This document shows positions 27,603 to 36,496 of a stretch of 64,000 bases of DNA, piece by piece. A program made the translations under genes and the position numbers. Positions within the stretch are counted from its first letter, which is position 1. Every line of letters starts with the position of its first letter. This DNA comes from Psychrobacillus sp. FSL K6-2836 (GTDB lineage: Bacteria; Bacillota; Bacilli; Bacillales_A; Planococcaceae), in NCBI RefSeq assembly GCF_038003085.1, contig NZ_JBBOOM010000001.1:1178001-1242000 (forward strand). The letters are read 5' to 3'. Below the pieces are notes generated by a model. That model was not told the DNA's origin. It saw only the letters and a list, made by a program, of their open reading frames with translations, and made no database searches.

Positions 27603-28024
27603 ATGAATTTGCTTATTACTAATGAAATAAATAAAAATGATAAACAATATATTAATGATGAGCTTTATAAGTTTAATCTAGAACATTTTCCAGTAAATTT
27701 AAGAGGCAGATACGAAGAAGTTAATTTATATCTTAAGGATGAAAATGGCATTACACGTGGCGGAATACTCGCTGAAGTGTGCTGGATTTGTTAGAAATTC
27801 ATACCTTTATGATTGATGAGGATATTCGAAAATCAGGATTTGGAACGAAATTATTATTAGAACTTGAGAATATCGCTATAGAAAAGGAATGCGATTTCAT
27901 AAAGGTAGATACATTAAGCTTTCAAGCATTAGGTTTTTATAAAAAAAATGGATATGAAGTTTTTGGTAGTTTAGATAATGTAGGACGAGATTTTAAACAT
28001 TACTATTTAAAAAAAGATTTATAA
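27603..28024 (+). pseudogene. Frameshifted GNAT acetyltransferase
   Basis: Two overlapping frames, 27603-27794 and 27779-28024, together make one GNAT protein: the first ends GGILAEVCW, the second continues with LEIHTFMIDEDIRKSGFGTKLLLE and ends NGYEVFGSL..HYYLKKDL. Five bases lie where six are expected between the TGG (27782-27784) and the TTA leucine codon, so one base is probably lost near 27785-27790. The acetyl-CoA motif lies in the second part. It may be a real mutation or a sequencing error. Confidence 0.75.
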
Positions 28025-28042
28025 AACAAGCAATAACCGAAA

Positions 28043-28087
28043 AAGAAACCATTTTGATCAATCTTAGTTCAAGATGGTTTCTTTTTG
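28043..28087 (+). terminator. Terminator of the GNAT pseudogene
   Basis: AAGAAACCATTTTGA (28043-28057) pairs with TCAAGATGGTTTCTT (28069-28083) with one wobble; a T-run follows. Confidence 0.8.
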
Positions 28088-28114
28088 TTAAATTTTACTC
28101 AATCACTGCAATCT

Positions 28115-28181
28115 ACCACATAAGTCCAAGTAACCCACACCAAAACCGTCACAGCCACTATATAAACTTCCTCAACCACCA
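28115..28181. repeat. Short CACATAA array E
   Basis: Three or four degenerate units (CACATAA, CACACC, CACTATATAA, CACCACAA) lie between two facing terminators in a convergent gap. It is the smallest of the arrays. Confidence 0.5.
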
Positions 28182-28215
28182 CAAAAAAACCAATTGCCTC
28201 ATGCGCAATTGGTTT
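28182..28215 (-). terminator. Terminator of the second S8 protease gene
   Basis: AAACCAATTGC (28187-28197) pairs perfectly with GCAATTGGTTT (28205-28215), followed by Ts on the minus strand. Confidence 0.8.
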
Positions 28216-28272
28216 CCAATACTATCCATTATTCTACATATTGTAACTCACTAATCCAATTCTCTTAAACTA

Positions 28273-29646
28273 TCACTCTTCAACTGTAGCTGTTTGGAAG
28301 TTCATCATATATCGATCACCACCAGCTACTCGTATGTCAAGCAGATAAGGAGAATTTTCTTCAAAATTAGCTTCAGGTGTTACCATTAACTTATCTGTCC
28401 CCCTTGTAAAGGAGACCTTAATTGGTACTTCTTTTTCATCGGAGTACATAAAGACAGAGATGATTTTAGTATCTGTGAGGACACGATTAAAGTTGATCGT
28501 CCATTTTTTATCAAGTGGGACATTTGTATATTTTGGTAGCGAGATGTAGTCAGCTGATGCCAGTGTTTGCTCGATGATGGAATACTTTTCGTAGGAGGAG
28601 ACATTTACAATACCTTCTCCGTATAGTGAATCCCAGTTTGCCTCACCTTTATCATCCGCATATCGTTTGAGTAAGTCTTCTATTTCCTTAATGTTTCTAG
28701 TAGGATCATCTAATTTTAACATGGAGGCAACTGCACTAATATGGGGAGCAGCCATTGATGTGCCATCCATTAGAGCATATTTTCCTCCAGGGATACTCGA
28801 AAGAATACTTACACCCGGTGCTGAAATGTCAATCGATGCCCCTGTATTGCTAAAATCTGTTACCCGATCATTTTGATCTGTCGCAGATACGACAATTACT
28901 CTTTGTTCAGAGGCAGGATAAAATTTTTCGGTATCCATTCCCTTATTCCCCGAGGCAACTATTATAAGAACATTATGCTGAATCGCATATTCAATGGCAT
29001 TTGCCAAATAAGTACTATAGTTTTCTCCTGCCAAACTCAGATTAATAATAGATGCTCCGTTATCTACAGCATAATGAATTCCTTTAGCAATATTCGTGTC
29101 GTACCCATTCCCATCCGCATCCAAGGAACGTATTGGAAGTACTTTCACATGCTTAGGTGTAGACTGTGCAATAATTCCCGCGACATGTGTTCCATGCATA
29201 TGTTTGTCCATTGGATCATTGTCATTATCTACGAAATCGTATCCACCTATTACTCTATCAGCTAGCAAAGGATGCGTATTATCTACTCCCGTATCAATAA
29301 TAGCCACAATTATGTCATCTTTTTTCGATAATAACTGCTCCTTCATGTGCTCCACACCAATTCGCTTTGCTGACCAAGTAGGATTCATCGCTATATTAGT
29401 ATCAACAACACCGATGGAGCGTATATAATCCGGTTCTAACACTTCAACCTGTTGTACTTCTTCTATCTTATCTAACTCATCCCAAGTTAAACTTTCAATC
29501 TCTTCCTGCCCATCCTCATTTAGAACCTCGACTATCACTCTATCCGTCCCAGATGATTTCTGATCAGTTCCAGTCGCATAGGAAATACCAGGTAACAAAA
29601 GCACTAATGCAAATAAAACTACGGGGTAAATAAAATATTTCATCAC
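28273..29646 (-). CDS. Secreted subtilisin-like serine protease, paralogue
   Basis: This 457-residue protein has the same architecture as that at 18721-20094: signal peptide (1-25), reduced propeptide, S8 domain with D118 (AIIDTG), H151 (HGTHVAG), S297 (DGTSMAAP), and a Big_5-like C-terminal domain (VPLDKKWTINFN start). Both genes are exactly 1374 bp. Catalytic residues are intact. It stands alone, with its own terminator. The pair suggests a duplication within the window followed by divergence. Confidence 0.9.
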   Translation of the reverse strand: MMKYFIYPVVLFALVLLLPGISYATGTDQKSSGTDRVIVEVLNEDGQEEIESLTWDELDKIEEVQQVEVLEPDYIRSIGVVDTNIAMNPTWSAKRIGVEHMKEQLLSKKDDIIVAIIDTGVDNTHPLLADRVIGGYDFVDNDNDPMDKHMHGTHVAGIIAQSTPKHVKVLPIRSLDADGNGYDTNIAKGIHYAVDNGASIINLSLAGENYSTYLANAIEYAIQHNVLIIVASGNKGMDTEKFYPASEQRVIVVSATDQNDRVTDFSNTGASIDISAPGVSILSSIPGGKYALMDGTSMAAPHISAVASMLKLDDPTRNIKEIEDLLKRYADDKGEANWDSLYGEGIVNVSSYEKYSIIEQTLASADYISLPKYTNVPLDKKWTINFNRVLTDTKIISVFMYSDEKEVPIKVSFTRGTDKLMVTPEANFEENSPYLLDIRVAGGDRYMMNFQTATVEE

Positions 29647-29910
29647 ATACTACTCTCCAATCTTACAAGTACCAATCCATACTCGTTTTCCTATATGTAT
29701 AGCGGCAAGATAGACTAAGTAAAATCTATAATAGCCAAAACCAGCTACCTCTTACCTTCAACTTCCTTTATCTACTTGAATTTTCAAAATGGTATTCATA
29801 AAGCTTTTGATCAGACGATGCCATTTTTCCCCTTCTTTTACTGTTTACTCCTTATACTTGTTATTATAAACGTTCCGATCGAAATGAACTACACATAAAA
29901 TCAGCAGAAT

Positions 29911-29938
29911 TAAAAAGAACGCCATTTCTGACGCTCTT
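29911..29938 (-). terminator. Terminator-like hairpin beyond array F
   Basis: AAGAACGCC (29915-29923) pairs with GACGCTCTT (29930-29938) with two wobbles; a T-run follows on the minus strand. Transcription from the transketolase genes would run through array F before reaching it. Confidence 0.55.
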
Positions 29939-29959
29939 AATATGTTCTAACTATTTTAC

Positions 29960-30120
29960 ACCACTTAAATCTGCCTAACTACCACATAAAACTCCCTAAT
30001 TAACACATAACCTATCTGCCACCACTTAAACTAACATAACGACCACATATTAACTTATAACCACCACATAATTCTACCTAACTACCACATATAACTTCCT
30101 AACCACCACATAATTCCACA
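29960..30120. repeat. CACATAA tandem array F
   Basis: Boxes lie at 29962, 29983, 30004, 30023, 30044, 30065, 30086 and 30107, so steps are 21, 21, 19, 21, 21, 21, 21. It immediately follows the stop of the transketolase C-terminal gene, with no terminator between. Confidence 0.75.
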
Positions 30121-30124
30121 GGCC

Positions 30125-31057
30125 TCACTGTAAGCTTAACAATACATTACACAATGACTTTCTAATTTCCTCCACCGATAGTCCATTTGCCTCCAACAGC
30201 TCTTCATCCGTCCCACACCCCAAAAATCTATCGGGAACTCCAATTCTATACACTCTCTTTGGTAGTTCTTCCGATAAAATTTCCGAAACGATACTTCCAA
30301 GACCACCACGTATATAATGCTCTTCTACTGTTACTACTAGTTGAACTTTTCTAGCACCTTCCAATAACAATTCTTTGTCGAATGGCTTGAGTGTTGGAAA
30401 GTGCTGGTGGGCAATTGACACATCTTCTTCCATTTGTTTAATAACCTCCGCTACCCGGTAGGTTGTACTCCCAGTTGTTACTATTAAGACGTCCGTCCCT
30501 TCCGCAAGCGTTTTACCCTTTCCAATTTCGAACGTAGAATCAGACAAGAAGGAAGGAATTGTTTCATCCCTAGTTAGCCTTAAATACATTGGCCCAGCTG
30601 TTTGATGCATTGCTTTCATAGCAGCTACCGTTTCACTTGCGTCGCCAGGGGCAATGACAGTCATATTTGGTATCGTCGTCATGATCGCTATATCATCTAA
30701 AGAATGATGTGTTTTACCAGTGTTGCTTGTCAGCAATCCGCTATAACTGCCAACTAACTTCACATCGAAATTAGTCTGTGCCACACTGACTACAATTTGA
30801 TCTAATGCTCTTTTCGTTAAAAAAGTGGCAAAACTGCATACCCAAGGCTGAAATCCGACAGAAGCTAAGCCTGCTGCCACACCCACCATATTTTGCTCCG
30901 CAATCCCCATTTGTAAAAAGGAATCGACAGTTTCTTTCTCTATCGAATCTAGACGTGTCGAGTTTCCAAGATCCCCATCTAAAGCAAGAACTCTGGAATC
31001 ATCTTTTGCTATTTGTGCCAGGTGCTTTCCAAATTGATCACGTACACTTATCGACAT
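30125..31057 (-). CDS. Transketolase, C-terminal subunit
   Basis: This 310-residue protein is the pyrimidine-binding and C-terminal half of a split transketolase: SFLQMGIAEQNMVGVAAGLA carries the expected catalytic glutamate (AEQN) and TSNTGKTHHSLDD follows. It needs its N-terminal partner for activity: transfer of two-carbon units between ketose and aldose phosphates using thiamine diphosphate. The start follows the partner's stop by 5 bp. With the PTS upstream it probably channels an imported pentose-type sugar into the pentose phosphate pathway. Confidence 0.9.
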   Translation of the reverse strand: MSISVRDQFGKHLAQIAKDDSRVLALDGDLGNSTRLDSIEKETVDSFLQMGIAEQNMVGVAAGLASVGFQPWVCSFATFLTKRALDQIVVSVAQTNFDVKLVGSYSGLLTSNTGKTHHSLDDIAIMTTIPNMTVIAPGDASETVAAMKAMHQTAGPMYLRLTRDETIPSFLSDSTFEIGKGKTLAEGTDVLIVTTGSTTYRVAEVIKQMEEDVSIAHQHFPTLKPFDKELLLEGARKVQLVVTVEEHYIRGGLGSIVSEILSEELPKRVYRIGVPDRFLGCGTDEELLEANGLSVEEIRKSLCNVLLSLQ

Positions 31058-31062
31058 GCTTG

Positions 31063-31899
31063 TTAATCTTCCTCCTCTAGTTCGTTTAAAGCTATAATAT
31101 ACTCCTCATCATTAGGGGCTTTCGAGTGCCAGACATAATTATTTTCCATAAACCGAACACCCTTACCTTTTGTTGTATTTGCAATAATGGCTTTAGGGAA
31201 ACCATTCTCCCTCCCCTTTACTTCAGTTAGAACAGTGACTAAATCCTCCATACAATGTCCATCTACTTCCCATGTTTCAAAACCAAAACTCTCAAACTTT
31301 CTTTTTCCATTACTCTCTGGGTTCATTCTTTTATTGCCATTTTTCCAACCGTATTGCTGCAGACCGTTTTGATCCAAAATAACAATCAGATTATCTAACT
31401 TATATTTTTCAGCTATATTTGCCGCTTCCCAAATTTGTCCCTCCTGAGACTCCCCATCCCCTATCAAACAATAGACATGGAAATCCTTCTTCAACCTTTT
31501 CGCACCAATAGCCATTCCAACAGCCGTTGATAATCCTTGTCCTAAAGATCCTGTAGACATATCTAACGCATCTAGCTTAGTCATATCCGGATGTGCCTGT
31601 AGTCGCGAATCATATTGATCGAAGGTTTTAAGCTCTTCTTCGGAAATGTATCCTCTCAATGCTAATGTCGCATAGAGACCCAATGCCGTGTGCCCCTTTG
31701 ACAACACAAATCGATCCCTATCCTCCCATTTTGGATTAGATGGATCGATCGATAATTGGTGAAAATATAAACTAACTAAAATATCCGCACAGGATAGGGA
31801 ACCACCGACATGCCCCTGTTTTTTATAATAAGCAGTAGATAATATCCTTTTTCTCAGCACAGTAGCTGTCAGTTTTAATTGATCAATTGAATGTAGCAA
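31063..31899 (-). CDS. Transketolase, N-terminal subunit
   Basis: This subunit has KKQGHVGGSLS and the thiamine diphosphate motif GDGESQEGQIWEAA...ILDQN (GDG-x-N). The frame is open to ATG 31947, but that start lies inside a 26-bp hairpin (31930-31955). The region starting TTG at 31899, with GAGGTG 5 bp upstream, gives the normal start LLHSIDQLKLTATVLRK, so it is preferred with moderate trust. It is followed at once by the C-terminal subunit. Confidence 0.85.
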   Translation of the reverse strand: MLHSIDQLKLTATVLRKRILSTAYYKKQGHVGGSLSCADILVSLYFHQLSIDPSNPKWEDRDRFVLSKGHTALGLYATLALRGYISEEELKTFDQYDSRLQAHPDMTKLDALDMSTGSLGQGLSTAVGMAIGAKRLKKDFHVYCLIGDGESQEGQIWEAANIAEKYKLDNLIVILDQNGLQQYGWKNGNKRMNPESNGKRKFESFGFETWEVDGHCMEDLVTVLTEVKGRENGFPKAIIANTTKGKGVRFMENNYVWHSKAPNDEEYIIALNELEEED

Positions 31900-31929
31900 T
31901 GAAACACCTCTTCCTCTACTCATAAAATT

Positions 31930-31955
31930 AGTGGGGGTTTTCTTCATCCCCCACT
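31930..31955 (-). terminator. Hairpin between the PTS and transketolase genes
   Basis: AGTGGGGG (31930-31937) pairs with CCCCCACT (31948-31955), followed by AATTTT on the minus strand. It may partly terminate PTS transcription, or stabilise it. Confidence 0.55.
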
Positions 31956-31971
31956 GATTGAAGCAAATAAC

Positions 31972-31986
31972 GCCGCATCATGCGGC
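31972..31986. repeat. Short GC palindrome
   Basis: GCCGCATCATGCGGC is a near-perfect palindrome between the PTS IIC and transketolase genes. Function unknown. Confidence 0.4.
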
Positions 31987-32073
31987 AATTCCTAAGTAAA
32001 CAACATCCTGTTAATGGGGATAAAATTAGGTAACCCACTCCTTATTCCTCAAAAGAAGGCTACCTAAATAATT

Positions 32074-33339
32074 TTAGCTAAATAGACTTGCAATAAATCC
32101 AATAATAATGCCAATTACACCAAAATCTGAATCACCAAATGTTGTATTTGCAAATCCGAGTTCTCCCAAAACAGGCAACAAAAATGCTGGCAAGAAGCTT
32201 ATCAAAACACCATTTACAAACCCACCCGCAGCAGCACCAATTCGACCTCCTGTTGCATTACCGAAAACTCCCGCACCCGCTCCTGTAAAGAAATGTGGCA
32301 CAAGTCCTGGAATAATTAGTGGTAATGACAATACACCTAACAACGCCATACTAATAAGTCCTCCAGCAAAGCTAAAAAGGAAACCAATCATTACAGCAGT
32401 TGGGGCAAATGGGAAAACAATTGGGATATCTAGAGCAGGTTTTGCACCAGGAACAAGCTTATCTGCAATACCTTTAAAAGCAGGCACGATTTCATTTAGA
32501 ATCATACGTACACCGAGTAAAATAATACTCAAACCAGCAGCGAACATGATACCTTGCATAATACTGAACATAATATAATTTTGGTCACCGGAGAAACTAG
32601 ACACAACATCCGAGCCAGCTAGAACAGCTAATATGATGAAAATAGCTATCATAGTTAAAGCAGTAGATATCAATGAATCCTTCAGAAATGACCACTTCTC
32701 TGAGATTTTAATATCCTCAGTGGATTTCGCTTTATTGCCAAACCATTTCCCTATTAAGCCAGCAGAAATATAACCAAATGTTCCAAAATGACCAATCGCA
32801 ATATCGTCATTTCCAGTTACTTGCCTCATAAAAGGTTGGCCAAGTGCTGGCATTGCAACCATGAAAAATCCTAATAGTAAGGAACCGACAATTACTAAAG
32901 TTGCCCCTTCCATGCCAGATGTTCCTAAAACGGCAGATAGCAAAGCGGCCATAAAGAATGTATGATGTCCCGTTAAAAAGATATATTTCCAAGGTGTAAA
33001 ACGGGCAAATAAAATATTCGCAATGAATCCAAATCCCATAATAAGTGCTGTTTCCGTACCAAACATTTGCTGAGCAATAGCAACAACCGCTTCATTATTC
33101 GGAATAACACCTTGTATATGGAAGGCCTCTTCAATAATTCCGCCTAGCGAATCTAATGAGCCTACAATTACTCCCGCACCTGCTCCTAAAATAAGAAAAC
33201 CTATAATACTTTTAAGAGTCCCAGACATCACTTTCGTAGTAGCAGCACGCTGAGCAACAAGTCCGATAAATACCATTAAACCAACTAACACAGCAGGAAT
33301 GCTTAAAATTTCATTCATCAAGAATTCAACAAAAGCCAT
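32074..33339 (-). CDS. PTS transporter, ascorbate-type IIC component
   Basis: The 421-residue membrane protein has about ten membrane helices and the UlaA/SgaT family pattern (LTGHHTFFMAALLSAVLG, GHFGTFGYISAGLIGKWFG). It forms the transmembrane channel that phosphorylates and imports its sugar with the IIB and IIA partners. It follows IIB by 12 bp. The family contains ascorbate and related transporters, so the substrate here, perhaps a pentose or pentitol, is not certain. Confidence 0.9.
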   Translation of the reverse strand: MAFVEFLMNEILSIPAVLVGLMVFIGLVAQRAATTKVMSGTLKSIIGFLILGAGAGVIVGSLDSLGGIIEEAFHIQGVIPNNEAVVAIAQQMFGTETALIMGFGFIANILFARFTPWKYIFLTGHHTFFMAALLSAVLGTSGMEGATLVIVGSLLLGFFMVAMPALGQPFMRQVTGNDDIAIGHFGTFGYISAGLIGKWFGNKAKSTEDIKISEKWSFLKDSLISTALTMIAIFIILAVLAGSDVVSSFSGDQNYIMFSIMQGIMFAAGLSIILLGVRMILNEIVPAFKGIADKLVPGAKPALDIPIVFPFAPTAVMIGFLFSFAGGLISMALLGVLSLPLIIPGLVPHFFTGAGAGVFGNATGGRIGAAAGGFVNGVLISFLPAFLLPVLGELGFANTTFGDSDFGVIGIIIGFIASLFS

Positions 33340-33351
33340 ACTCTATCCCCC

Positions 33352-33621
33352 TTATGTGTTTAATACTGTCTCCAATGCACCTCTAACTTCATTTGTATCT
33401 GCAATATTTTTTACACTAACAACCTTTACTTTTCCTCCTTCCAATTGTTTAGCAAATTCTTCGTTAGTAAAAATGATATCTGCATAGATACTCGAAGCTG
33501 TTGTAAAATCGGCAGTCTCTACATCCGCTGTTATGCCTTTTTCCTTTAATATTTTTTCAATTGTTATTTTCAACATCATGCTTGATCCAAAACCCATTCC
33601 GCAGACTGCTAGTATTTTCAT
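33352..33621 (-). CDS. PTS transporter, lactose/ascorbate-type IIB component
   Basis: This 89-residue protein has the IIB loop CGMGFGSSMM, with C8 the phosphorylated cysteine, at the expected position. It passes phosphate from IIA to the sugar. Its ATG overlaps the IIA stop (ATGA), so translation is coupled. Confidence 0.9.
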   Translation of the reverse strand: MKILAVCGMGFGSSMMLKITIEKILKEKGITADVETADFTTASSIYADIIFTNEEFAKQLEGGKVKVVSVKNIADTNEVRGALETVLNT

Positions 33622-34124
33622 GGCCTATGCTCCTCTTTTTCTTGGAATAACTGAAAAATTTCATCATGCTCAGTTGCATTTTTAAGTTGCTCTATCGAAT
33701 CCGTTTTGGAAATCACCTCCGCAATTTTTTGTAAAATGTCAATATGTGTTTCATTATTTAAAGCGGCCAAGCCGATTAATACCTTAAACTCCTTACCAGG
33801 CTTAAAAGCAATCTCTTCCTTCAAGACAACGACACTAATTCCCTCTTGAACAACCCCATCTTCCGGACGCGCATGAGGCATGGCTACACCAGGAGCTATT
33901 AAAATATATGGTCCAAGCTCATGAATATTACGAATCATTGCATCCACATAAGTCGCTGCTACTTTTCCCGTTTTTATAAGTATTTCACCGCAAATACGTA
34001 CAGCATCTTCCCAGTCTTTCGCTGTGACATCTAGCAGTATTCCTTGCTTTTCTAGTATTCTACGATTCAGTGTTTTTGCTCCTTTGTTGCTTTTTGTATT
34101 ATATGCTTGTTTGAGTTTGAACAT
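33618..34124 (-). CDS. PTS transporter, IIA component
   Basis: The protein of up to 168 residues is a PTS_EIIA_2 domain with the active histidine in GVAMPHARPEDG. It takes phosphate from HPr. The ATG at 34124 has no convincing binding site, whereas AAAGGAG lies 8 bp before an in-frame CTG at 34070; the mature start may therefore be there, giving about 150 residues starting LNRRILEKQGI. A TATAAT-like box lies between the two. It leads the PTS-transketolase operon, and no dedicated regulator is present nearby. Confidence 0.85.
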   Translation of the reverse strand: MFKLKQAYNTKSNKGAKTLNRRILEKQGILLDVTAKDWEDAVRICGEILIKTGKVAATYVDAMIRNIHELGPYILIAPGVAMPHARPEDGVVQEGISVVVLKEEIAFKPGKEFKVLIGLAALNNETHIDILQKIAEVISKTDSIEQLKNATEHDEIFQLFQEKEEHRP

Positions 34125-34186
34125 GAGAGGTGACAGTAGTCTTTGATCTAGTATTTAAAAAGAACTAACATATAAAATACGGAAAC

Positions 34187-34216
34187 AAAAAAGCATCTGA
34201 AAATAGCTTCAGACGC
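34187..34216 (-). terminator. Terminator of the comK gene
   Basis: GCATCTGAA (34193-34201) pairs with TTCAGACGC (34208-34216) with a wobble; a T-run follows on the minus strand. It separates comK from the PTS operon. Confidence 0.75.
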
Positions 34217-34330
34217 CACAACGTTAAAATATTTAGTTAGGAGACAATATTTTTGTACACTTCAATGCCAGTGTCTAGCTTTTAAGTTACATAAACAATA
34301 GAAACGTATACTTTAAGGTTCCTATGTACC

Positions 34331-34798
34331 CTACTTATTTCGATGGTGGATACCATATATATTTAACGAGGTGTGTAGTCTTTGATGTTGTTTGAGCAAT
34401 ACATGCTTCGAAGCATTAACAAGAACAGAGATTCCATTTGAAAAAAGGATGATTGACTTTCTCTTGCCCACCTCTTTCACATGAAAAGGGTGATTGAAAA
34501 TCCATACACATTCCACATGCGTATAGGACATAGTTGGAAAAGCGCCAAAATGATTCGGTTCTATTAGTAGTGGTGTCTTTACCGAATAATTCATTAATTT
34601 TTTCGTTGCCTTCAAGCGTCCCTCTAACGTGGATGCAAATCGATTACATGCATCTTCAAGCAAGTTCAATGTACTCTCTTCTGAATAATATACTCCATGG
34701 GTCGTCACGATTCGCGTCTTTACCTTATCTTTAAAAACGGATTCAAGCATTAATGTTTGACTATCAATCAATTCAGAATTACTTTTATTATCCTTCAA
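34331..34798 (-). CDS. comK: Competence transcription factor ComK
   Basis: The 155-residue protein matches ComK across its core: NRFASTLEGRLKATKK (like SSYAGRKAGT), TPLLIEPNHFGAFPTMS and HPFHVKEV, with SNGISVLVNASKH at the end. ComK binds AT-boxes and turns on DNA-uptake and recombination genes. It is shorter than the 192-residue B. subtilis form, lacking the C-terminal tail. The start is TTG with GGGGGA upstream. A single-gene unit with its own terminator. A sigma-factor gene lies upstream on the same strand. Confidence 0.82.
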   Translation of the reverse strand: MKDNKSNSELIDSQTLMLESVFKDKVKTRIVTTHGVYYSEESTLNLLEDACNRFASTLEGRLKATKKLMNYSVKTPLLIEPNHFGAFPTMSYTHVECVWIFNHPFHVKEVGKRKSIILFSNGISVLVNASKHVLLKQHQRLHTSLNIYGIHHRNK

Positions 34799-34991
34799 AA
34801 CATTTCCCCCTTTTTTGTCTCCTCCCTATAAGTCTATCCTATCAAACGACAATATATCTTACTAGTCTAAATATACTAAAAATATACAATATTTTAAAAA
34901 TAATTCCTAAATCCCCCTATCCTAATGCTGATTTATAGAATTTGGTCCTATACTAGAAAAATATTTTCTGTCCTGATAGTAGAAAATAACT

Positions 34992-35029
34992 GAAAAAATA
35001 CCGAGAAGTGATAACTATCACTTTCTCGG
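34992..35029 (-). terminator. Terminator of the sigma-factor gene
   Basis: CCGAGAAGTGAT (35001-35012) pairs with ATCACTTTCTCGG (35017-35029), followed by a T-run on the minus strand. It keeps the sigma gene and comK in separate units. Confidence 0.8.
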
Positions 35030-35045
35030 CATCCAATAGTAAATC

Positions 35046-35528
35046 CTATTTTTCAATACGTTCTCTCAATTTTGCAAGCATTCTTTCCCGCCTCTTTTTA
35101 ATACCCGGTATTGTGATACCAACTCTGGTCGCAGCCTGCTGCAGCGAGACGCCTTCCACGAATATCCACATCAACAGTTCTCGCTCATTTGACTGCAATG
35201 ATTCAATCGCTGTTTCTAAATCCTCTCGCAATAAGCTTGTCGCCATAGATTGTTCAAGTAAAAACCCCAATTTTTCATCCTCCATGGGATCAACTTGCTC
35301 CTCCTGACGCTTTTCTCGTTTTAATTCGTCAAGTATTCCCCCATATATGGATCGGTACGCATAGGGTGCAAAATCTCCTTTTTCCACATCGAACTTAACC
35401 CATGCCTTCCATAACGCAATTCTACCAGCCTGTCTATAAAGCTCATGATTTTTATATATGCTTAGCTTTCGAATGCAGGCAGAAATCATCGGCTCAAACT
35501 GCTTCAATACTTCTTCAAAATTAGTCAA
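35046..35528 (-). CDS. Small sigma-70 family RNA polymerase sigma factor
   Basis: The 160-residue protein has a sigma region 2-like half (residues about 25-80, YRQAGRIALWKAWVKFDVEKGDF, YAYRSIYGGILDELKRE) and a region 4 helix-turn-helix (about 110-155, GVSLQQAATRVGITIPGIKKRRERM). It is smaller than group 3 sigmas and resembles ECF- or SigH/ComX-like factors. The start is TTG with AAAGGAA upstream. Adjacency to comK hints at a competence or stationary-phase role; no anti-sigma gene is seen. Confidence 0.75.
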   Translation of the reverse strand: MTNFEEVLKQFEPMISACIRKLSIYKNHELYRQAGRIALWKAWVKFDVEKGDFAPYAYRSIYGGILDELKREKRQEEQVDPMEDEKLGFLLEQSMATSLLREDLETAIESLQSNERELLMWIFVEGVSLQQAATRVGITIPGIKKRRERMLAKLRERIEK

Positions 35529-35781
35529 AGTTATATTCCTTTTGAGTCATGCACGATTCGCTTATTCCTAGGTAGCCTAAGAATAATAAACTCATCAGGT
35601 ATAATCCAATGACCGTTTAAGGAGTAATGACGTTGCAAACGTTATGTTTTTGTGTCTGGTACTGTGAATGTTCGGAGGTGAAACATTTAAAACTAAACTA
35701 TTTTGAGAGTGTTCCCTTTGTAAGAAGCATTTCAGAGTTGTATCCAAACCGTTTCTTATACAGAGATATAACTATTGGAAG

Positions 35782-35905
35782 TTTATGTGGTGGTTGGATC
35801 GGGTTATGTGGTGGTTGGATCGGGTTATGTGGTGGTTATCGGTGTTTATGTGGTGGTTGGATTGGGTTATGTGGTAGTTATGAGCGGTTATGTGCGTTGG
35901 AGGAT
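35782..35905. repeat. TTATGTGG tandem array G, exact 21-bp period
   Basis: TATG cores lie at 35784, 35805, 35826, 35847, 35868 and 35889, always 21 bp apart. The unit is TTATGTGGTGGTTGGATCGGG. It is joined to the hairpin at 35928 by a block that recurs after array H. Confidence 0.85.
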
Positions 35906-35927
35906 TTGAGGGGTTTTACTTTTAAAA

Positions 35928-35974
35928 AACTGCACCTCCATTGTTAGATTGTGTCTAACAATGGAGGTGCAGTT
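35928..35974 (-). terminator. Long perfect hairpin, module copy 1
   Basis: A perfect 21-bp stem runs from AACTGCACCTCC (35928) to GGAGGTGCAGTT (ending 35974) with a 5-base loop; on the minus strand Ts follow. The same hairpin, with few changes, lies at 49554-49600. Confidence 0.8.
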
Positions 35975-36040
35975 CAATATCAAAACGGCTTTTATCAGAT
36001 TGAAACTCTACTATTTTTTCATATCTTGGAAAAACGTCAC

Positions 36041-36415
36041 TTACGCTGTTTCAGTTCCTCTATAATCAAAAAAATAATCCGTCCATTCAAAACGATTACC
36101 TGTTGTTCTAGTAAACCATAGTGGACGGTTTGATTTTGTGATGGCAAATTGTATTTGTGTTATTGAATCACCAGGTATCAATGACTTATTAATAACAGGA
36201 GACTCTTTTGGTTTGTCCATAGCTAAGGCCGTAGTCGGTACCTTATAGAGTGCTCCATTATATTCAATCACCGAAGTTTTGACACCTTCCGATAAAAGTT
36301 TTACTTCATCAAAACGCTTGAAATCAGTTTTATATCTATAAGTTCCATTAAACGACATTGAATGAACCCCATAAACAATATAACGAGTACCTACATTCTT
36401 TAACGGTTGCAGCAA
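36041..36415 (-). CDS. Hypothetical protein, possibly a gene remnant
   Basis: The 124-residue frame begins at a TTG with no good binding site; a stop lies only 13 codons further upstream. It contains FNGTYRYKTDFKRFDEVKL and WTDYFFDYRGTETA, a plausible beta-rich sequence, but no family is recognised. It may be the C-terminal part of a decayed gene. The hairpin at 35928 would terminate it. Confidence 0.4.
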   Translation of the reverse strand: MLQPLKNVGTRYIVYGVHSMSFNGTYRYKTDFKRFDEVKLLSEGVKTSVIEYNGALYKVPTTALAMDKPKESPVINKSLIPGDSITQIQFAITKSNRPLWFTRTTGNRFEWTDYFFDYRGTETA

Positions 36416-36496
36416 TTCTGATTTTAAAGTGGAAATTTTTATCGGAATTTACTCGGGGGACTACCAACAGTGGAGCCAATTCTAACTTTTGTAAGT

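Noticed and set aside
35627-35947. Open frame across array G
   Set aside because: A 21-bp period keeps frames open by design, giving a Gly/Cys/Trp-rich peptide repeat. No binding site is present.
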